A DNA stretch of 17,500 nt from Chromera velia (taxonomy: Eukaryota; Sar; Chromeraceae): assembly GCA_018398765.1 (NCBI GenBank), contig JAHBMJ010001709.1, forward strand, positions 1 through 17,500, given 5' to 3'. Below the pieces are notes generated by a model that made no database searches, was not told the DNA's origin, and saw only the letters and a list, made by a program, of their open reading frames with translations. Below, piece by piece: positions 15,401-17,500 of the stretch. The position numbers and the translations under genes are program-made. How positions within the stretch are numbered: the stretch's first letter is position 1; each line of letters starts with the position of its first letter.

Positions 15401-17493
15401 CAACGAGCGAAGCAATTCAAGGTGCAGCACTGAGGTGAATACGAAAAGAGAGAGGAGAAAGCTTGGCAGAGAAAGCAATGGAGGAAAACTGAAGACGTAG
15501 TGCAGCCAGTCCGACACCTCTCTTTCTCCTTTCGAGATGTCTGGAGAAGACCGCTCAAGATCTGCCTGCTTTATAATTCGAGTATAAAAAGCTTATTGAG
15601 AGCTCACCTGGTTGATGACAAGCTGCAATCCCTCGCGTTCCTGGAGGAAACCGAATCCACTGCCAATGATCATCAACAGGCCAGGTACCGATCAGCCCGC
15701 CGAATGCTGGTGAGCTCTTCAAGTGCCACCCGTGCTCAAGAACCTCTCGCATATACCTCTCCTCATTCTCCCTCCCTGCATTGCTGAAGAATTCGAGGCC
15801 AACCAAGGGAACTCCCACACAGCCCCACCCCGTGCATTCCAAAAGGAAGCCATCGGGTGCAGTCCCTTCCTGCCTGCTCGATTTCTTCTGGCGACGTCGC
15901 TCTGTAAGGGAGGCAAATGGTCAGACGGCCGGCACCCGGCTCGACCTTAATTCCGGTAATGCTCCCAATGCTTCATTCCCTGGGCGGGCCCCACTGGATT
16001 CTCCTGGCACCGCCACTGTATCTACTCTTTCCTTCGCACCGCCACTGTATCTACTCTTTCCTTCGCACCGCCACTGTATCTACTCTTTCCTTCGCACCGC
16101 CACTGTACCTACTCTTTCCTTCGCACCGCCACTGTATCTACTCTTTCCTTCGCACCGCCACTGTATCTACTCTTTCCTTCGCGCGACGCCACACACCGAA
16201 ATCATTCATAAGGCATGAGAATGCTCACCCACCGCACCAGCCGGCTGAGGCTCTGCAGCCCGTCATGCGTAGGCGTCTTCCCGGGGGCCGCACACTTCTC
16301 GATGTCTTGACGCCAATCAAACCAGGCCTTGAAGCCGTCCCCGGCAAAATTTGACCACTTTGTATGGAACGGTTGGAAGAAACCTGCAGGCAAGAGATGT
16401 CACAAACACGCACTCGCAGGAATATCAATAGCAGCATTGAGTACGTGGGTAGACTCCGGGGTGCAGCGTAGCACCGTGCATAGATAGGCACTTTCTCTTC
16501 GCCCGCGTGTAGACGCAGGGCACCAAAAACTTAACGACAGCATTGAAGTCTCTCTTCGGTCTGACTCCGATGTGGTTGGGGTGTTTCTGCATGGGATTGA
16601 GTCCAAGAGCGGACATGCAAGGGAGGATCCACATGCTTGCATGCATGTGAAGGAACGTCCTTTGACCTCTTTACACGGCAGAGTCCTCTGTCCCGTCGAC
16701 AAACTGTCGTGACTCCAATACTTTCACAGCGAGAAGACTTCTTCGATGTTGAGACATTTGCCAAACTTGCCTGTCCAACTAAGGCAGATACATTTAGACG
16801 CTCATCAGAGAAAGCAGAAAGCAAAGCAAGGATGTACAAACTGACGTAGCGTGACAACAAGACACGGCTGCTTCTTCACCTCTCGAGACCACGGAAGGCA
16901 CCGCAAGGTTGTCAGCTCAGCAAATCGACGCAGGCGCAGATCGTTGCTCTCTGTCAGAGATCCGTGAACGGAACCCTCACCTGCAAGGCGGAAGGACGCA
17001 CACAACAGAAAGAAGCAGTGATGTGTGTCATCGCAGTGAACACGCATCATTTCTGGTGTTTGTAAGGTCTCTAATGAGACATTGACCCACATCGCATCGA
17101 AATGCGGACAATCCAGGATAGGACGCGGGAGGGAACAAATCATTTGCCCCACAACGGCGAATCCACAGATCCATCCGTTGAGCACAAAGTGACTTTTCCG
17201 CATACTGCCACAGGAGCTCACAGTTTCACACACTCGATCGGTCGATTACAGGCAGATTGCAAGAGTTCAATTTCTGTGGTTTCTCACTCACCTCCAAGCT
17301 TCACAAAAGGCAGGACGTCGTAATTGGCCCACTCTGGCATCGTCTGAGTCTCTGCTCCTTCGTGAACACGATTCGATGAAGACGAAGGAGCAGGCACCCC
17401 GCTTGGATCCCTCGGAGGATCCGCTTGGGCTGGGACCGGCAGAGCCTGCTGCGAGCGTCTAGGTCGAGCAGTCACCCCGCCAAGAATTCCCAT
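12344..17493 (-). CDS. Gene B: unrecognised protein, about 15 exons
   Basis: Minus-strand segments join largely in matching phase from an ATG at 17493 to a TAG at 12344-12346; coding length is about 2.55 kb. The product is mostly soluble, with Trp-rich and charged segments in the middle and an acidic Asp/Gly-rich part near the end. I do not recognise the family and assign no function. A CAG stands four bases upstream of the first ATG at the window edge, so earlier exons may be missing. The B4/B5 join does not close in phase, and the link between B11 and B13 rests on a weak 44-base exon, so two adjacent genes remain possible (alternative stop at 13462-13464). Confidence 0.55.
12621..12700 (-). 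CDS. Gene B exon B14
   Basis: The acceptor CGATTTCAG follows a TTTAACTTTCTCTC tract, in phase 1. It encodes HATPGGICGDETCDIDALQT and a short acidic end. Candidate donors GTGCTC and GTAGAG both leave in phase 0. The frame stays open further, through an Arg-rich stretch, to TAG 12516-12518. Confidence 0.55.
12812..13081 (-). CDS. Gene B exon B13 (acidic, Gly-rich)
   Basis: The acceptor GTTCTTCGCAG has a strong pyrimidine tract, in phase 1. It encodes HALFEDEIFDEYTEDQQGGE, then Gly/Asp/Lys/Glu repeats (GDSGGGGGDGKRKERGDG), likely disordered. The donor GTGAGT is consensus and leaves in phase 1; GTGGCT 21 bases earlier is in the same frame. Confidence 0.7.
13448..13491 (-). CDS. Gene B linker exon B12 (weak)
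   Basis: This is a tentative 44-base exon, phase 2 to phase 1, encoding TRAGSKQIAEMKAQ. It is the only small segment I found that joins B11 to B13 in frame. Its acceptor has no pyrimidine tract. A rival reading of 13462-13558 starts with ATG-like MLAKLRTRNIYVTDRAAHRE and ends at a TGA at 13462-13464, which would end the gene here. Confidence 0.3.
13595..14061 (-). CDS. Gene B exon B11 (largest gene B exon)
   Basis: The acceptor is CAGCTCAG, in phase 0; the donor GTGAAG leaves in phase 2 just before an in-frame stop. It encodes a mixed domain (VRYMTVLNAVKWEDEEGSET, then GDLEPSGMLASLFPGAGRMT), a basic patch (KTKGKHDGRKRRVN) and a long helix rich in Gln, Arg and Glu (YAELYERAVTREGIERQRQR). Size and composition make this a secure exon. 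Confidence 0.8.
14176..14384 (-). CDS. Gene B exon B10 (Ser/Thr/Pro/Ala-rich)
   Basis: The acceptor is CCCCACGCAG, in phase 1. It encodes WLPVTRDTSDGHSRGVRRKE, then low-complexity Ser, Ala, Thr and Pro (likely disordered). The donor is uncertain: GTAACG gives phase 0 to fit B11. A CTAAC branch-point-like motif lies 14 bases before the B11 acceptor. Confidence 0.5.
14517..14543 (-). CDS. Gene B exon B9 (micro-exon or end)
   Basis: The acceptor CTCTCGACAG follows a long pyrimidine tract. With the consensus donor GTATGT it is a 27-base micro-exon, phase 1 to phase 1 (FVGVFSQS). Without that donor the frame continues to a TAG at 14449-14451, which would give an alternative C-terminus. Confidence 0.5.
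14775..14966 (-). CDS. Gene B exon B8
   Basis: The acceptor is ATTTGCAG and the donor GTCAGT, phase 1 at both ends. It encodes GQRIWYEDSEDRLQVGRFGE, then a helix IVRAAHQKEI, then VTLPTSVPAVLYPDNFLSS and KLCVNITL. It is clearly protein-like and one of the best gene B exons. Confidence 0.75.
15202..15258 (-). CDS. Gene B exon B7 (short)
   Basis: The acceptor is GGGCAG and the donor GTCGGT, phase 1 to phase 1. It encodes GLPEGDPPKATNLRFFLQ. The junction with B8 restores an Asp codon in frame. Confidence 0.6.
15490..15540 (-). CDS. Gene B exon B6 (short)
   Basis: The acceptor is CTTCTCCAG, in phase 1. It encodes ISKGEREVSDWLHYVF. The donor is uncertain: GTTTTC keeps phase 1 for B7, while GTCTTC (left end 15497) gives phase 0. 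Confidence 0.55.
15608..15901 (-). CDS. Gene B exon B5
   Basis: The acceptor CTCCCTTACAG has a good pyrimidine tract; the donor is GTGAGC. The phase 1 to phase 1 frame is open over all 294 bases. It starts basic (RRRQKKSSRQEG) and continues GWGCVGVPLVGLEFFSNAGR, ENEERYMREVLEHGWHL and GTWPVDDHWQWIRFPPGTRG. Other frames are partly open and protein-like in places, but only this one spans the exon and fits B6. Confidence 0.65.
16007..16180. repeat. 29-bp minisatellite, six copies
   Basis: Units start every 29 bases from 16007 to 16152 and are nearly identical, with one T-to-C change near 16108. They lie in the B4-B5 intron. All three plus frames are open, but each minus-strand unit holds a TAG that falls in all frames over three units, so it cannot be coding in gene B. 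Confidence 0.97.
16229..16383 (-). CDS. Gene B exon B4 (Trp-rich)
   Basis: The acceptor is TTGCCTGCAG, entering in phase 1. It encodes FFQPFHTKWSNFAGDGFKAW and then FDWRQDIEKCAAPGK and a helix LQSLSRLVRW. Donors GTGAGC (phase 0) and GTGGGT four bases earlier (phase 2) both exist, and neither matches the favoured phase of B5. The aromatic content makes the frame convincing. Confidence 0.7.
16445..16666 (-). CDS. Gene B exon B3 (borders approximate)
   Basis: The core is protein-like: CMSALGLNPMQKHPNHIGVR followed by PKRDFNAVVKFLVPC and a basic YTRAKRKC. Borders are uncertain. The acceptor may be AAAGAG (phase 1, matching B2), and the donor GTACTC or the nearer GTGCTA, both leaving in phase 1 to fit B4. 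Confidence 0.5.
16846..16980 (-). CDS. Gene B exon B2
   Basis: The acceptor CGCCTTGCAG restores a Gly-Glu junction with B1 in phase 1. It encodes GSVHGSLTESNDLRLRRFAE and then LTTLRCLPWSRE. Two donors are possible: GTGAAG after SRE (left end 16880, phase 0) or GTCAGT further on (left end 16846, phase 1). The second fits B3. Confidence 0.6.
17292..17493 (-). CDS. Gene B exon B1 (first exon visible)
   Basis: The frame is open from ATG 17493 and leaves in phase 1 at the consensus donor GTGAGT. The product is rich in Pro, Ala, Ser and Arg (RPRRSQQALPVPAQADPPRD), then more ordered (MPEWANYDVLPFVKLGG). If the ATG is the true start, the Arg-rich leader could be a targeting sequence. The CAG just upstream could also be an acceptor. 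Confidence 0.7.
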
Positions 17494-17500
17494 ATTCTGA

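Noticed and set aside
15917-16354. Plus-strand repeat protein over the second minisatellite
   Set aside because: The open frames come from the repeat itself (all three plus frames open) and run antisense to exon B4; no other coding signs.

Overview
The window is nuclear DNA from an intron-rich eukaryote. There are no bacterial operons, ribosome-binding sites or long uninterrupted genes. Short protein-like segments lie almost entirely on the minus strand, each bounded by AG and GT splice signals, and they join in matching intron phases. Acceptors mostly read TGCAG. Donors keep G at +5 but often have C at +3. The charged and acidic low-complexity coding tracts, microsatellite-filled introns and TGCATGC motifs resemble an alveolate protist such as a coccidian apicomplexan or a chromerid alga. 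That placement is an inference with low confidence, and no gene here fixes the taxon.

Layout. Positions 1-919 are AT-rich and mostly non-coding, with a degenerate pyrimidine-rich repeat near the left end. Positions 920-10975 hold gene A (minus strand, about 25 exons, roughly 1,350 residues). It encodes a multi-pass membrane protein with about nine hydrophobic segments and a long charged, acidic C-terminal tail. Positions 10976-12343 are intergenic: a CpG-rich stretch with TGCATGC repeats and an inverted repeat just upstream of gene A, then about 1 kb of AT-rich DNA. Positions 12344-17493 hold gene B (minus strand, about 15 exons, roughly 850 residues, start possibly outside the window), a mainly soluble protein with an acidic glycine-rich C-terminal part. 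I recognise neither protein family.

The two genes are in the same orientation, head to tail, and nothing in the sequence shows that they work together. The most unusual features are a 29-bp minisatellite in gene A that is open in all three frames on the transcript strand, a second unrelated 29-bp minisatellite in a gene B intron, a near-duplicate of an exon's 3' end and donor site inside the following intron, and two introns that stay open in frame if retained. Exon boundaries were read by eye from splice motifs, phase and protein-likeness. Three joins (A11/A12, A12/A13 and B4/B5) do not close in phase and are flagged.
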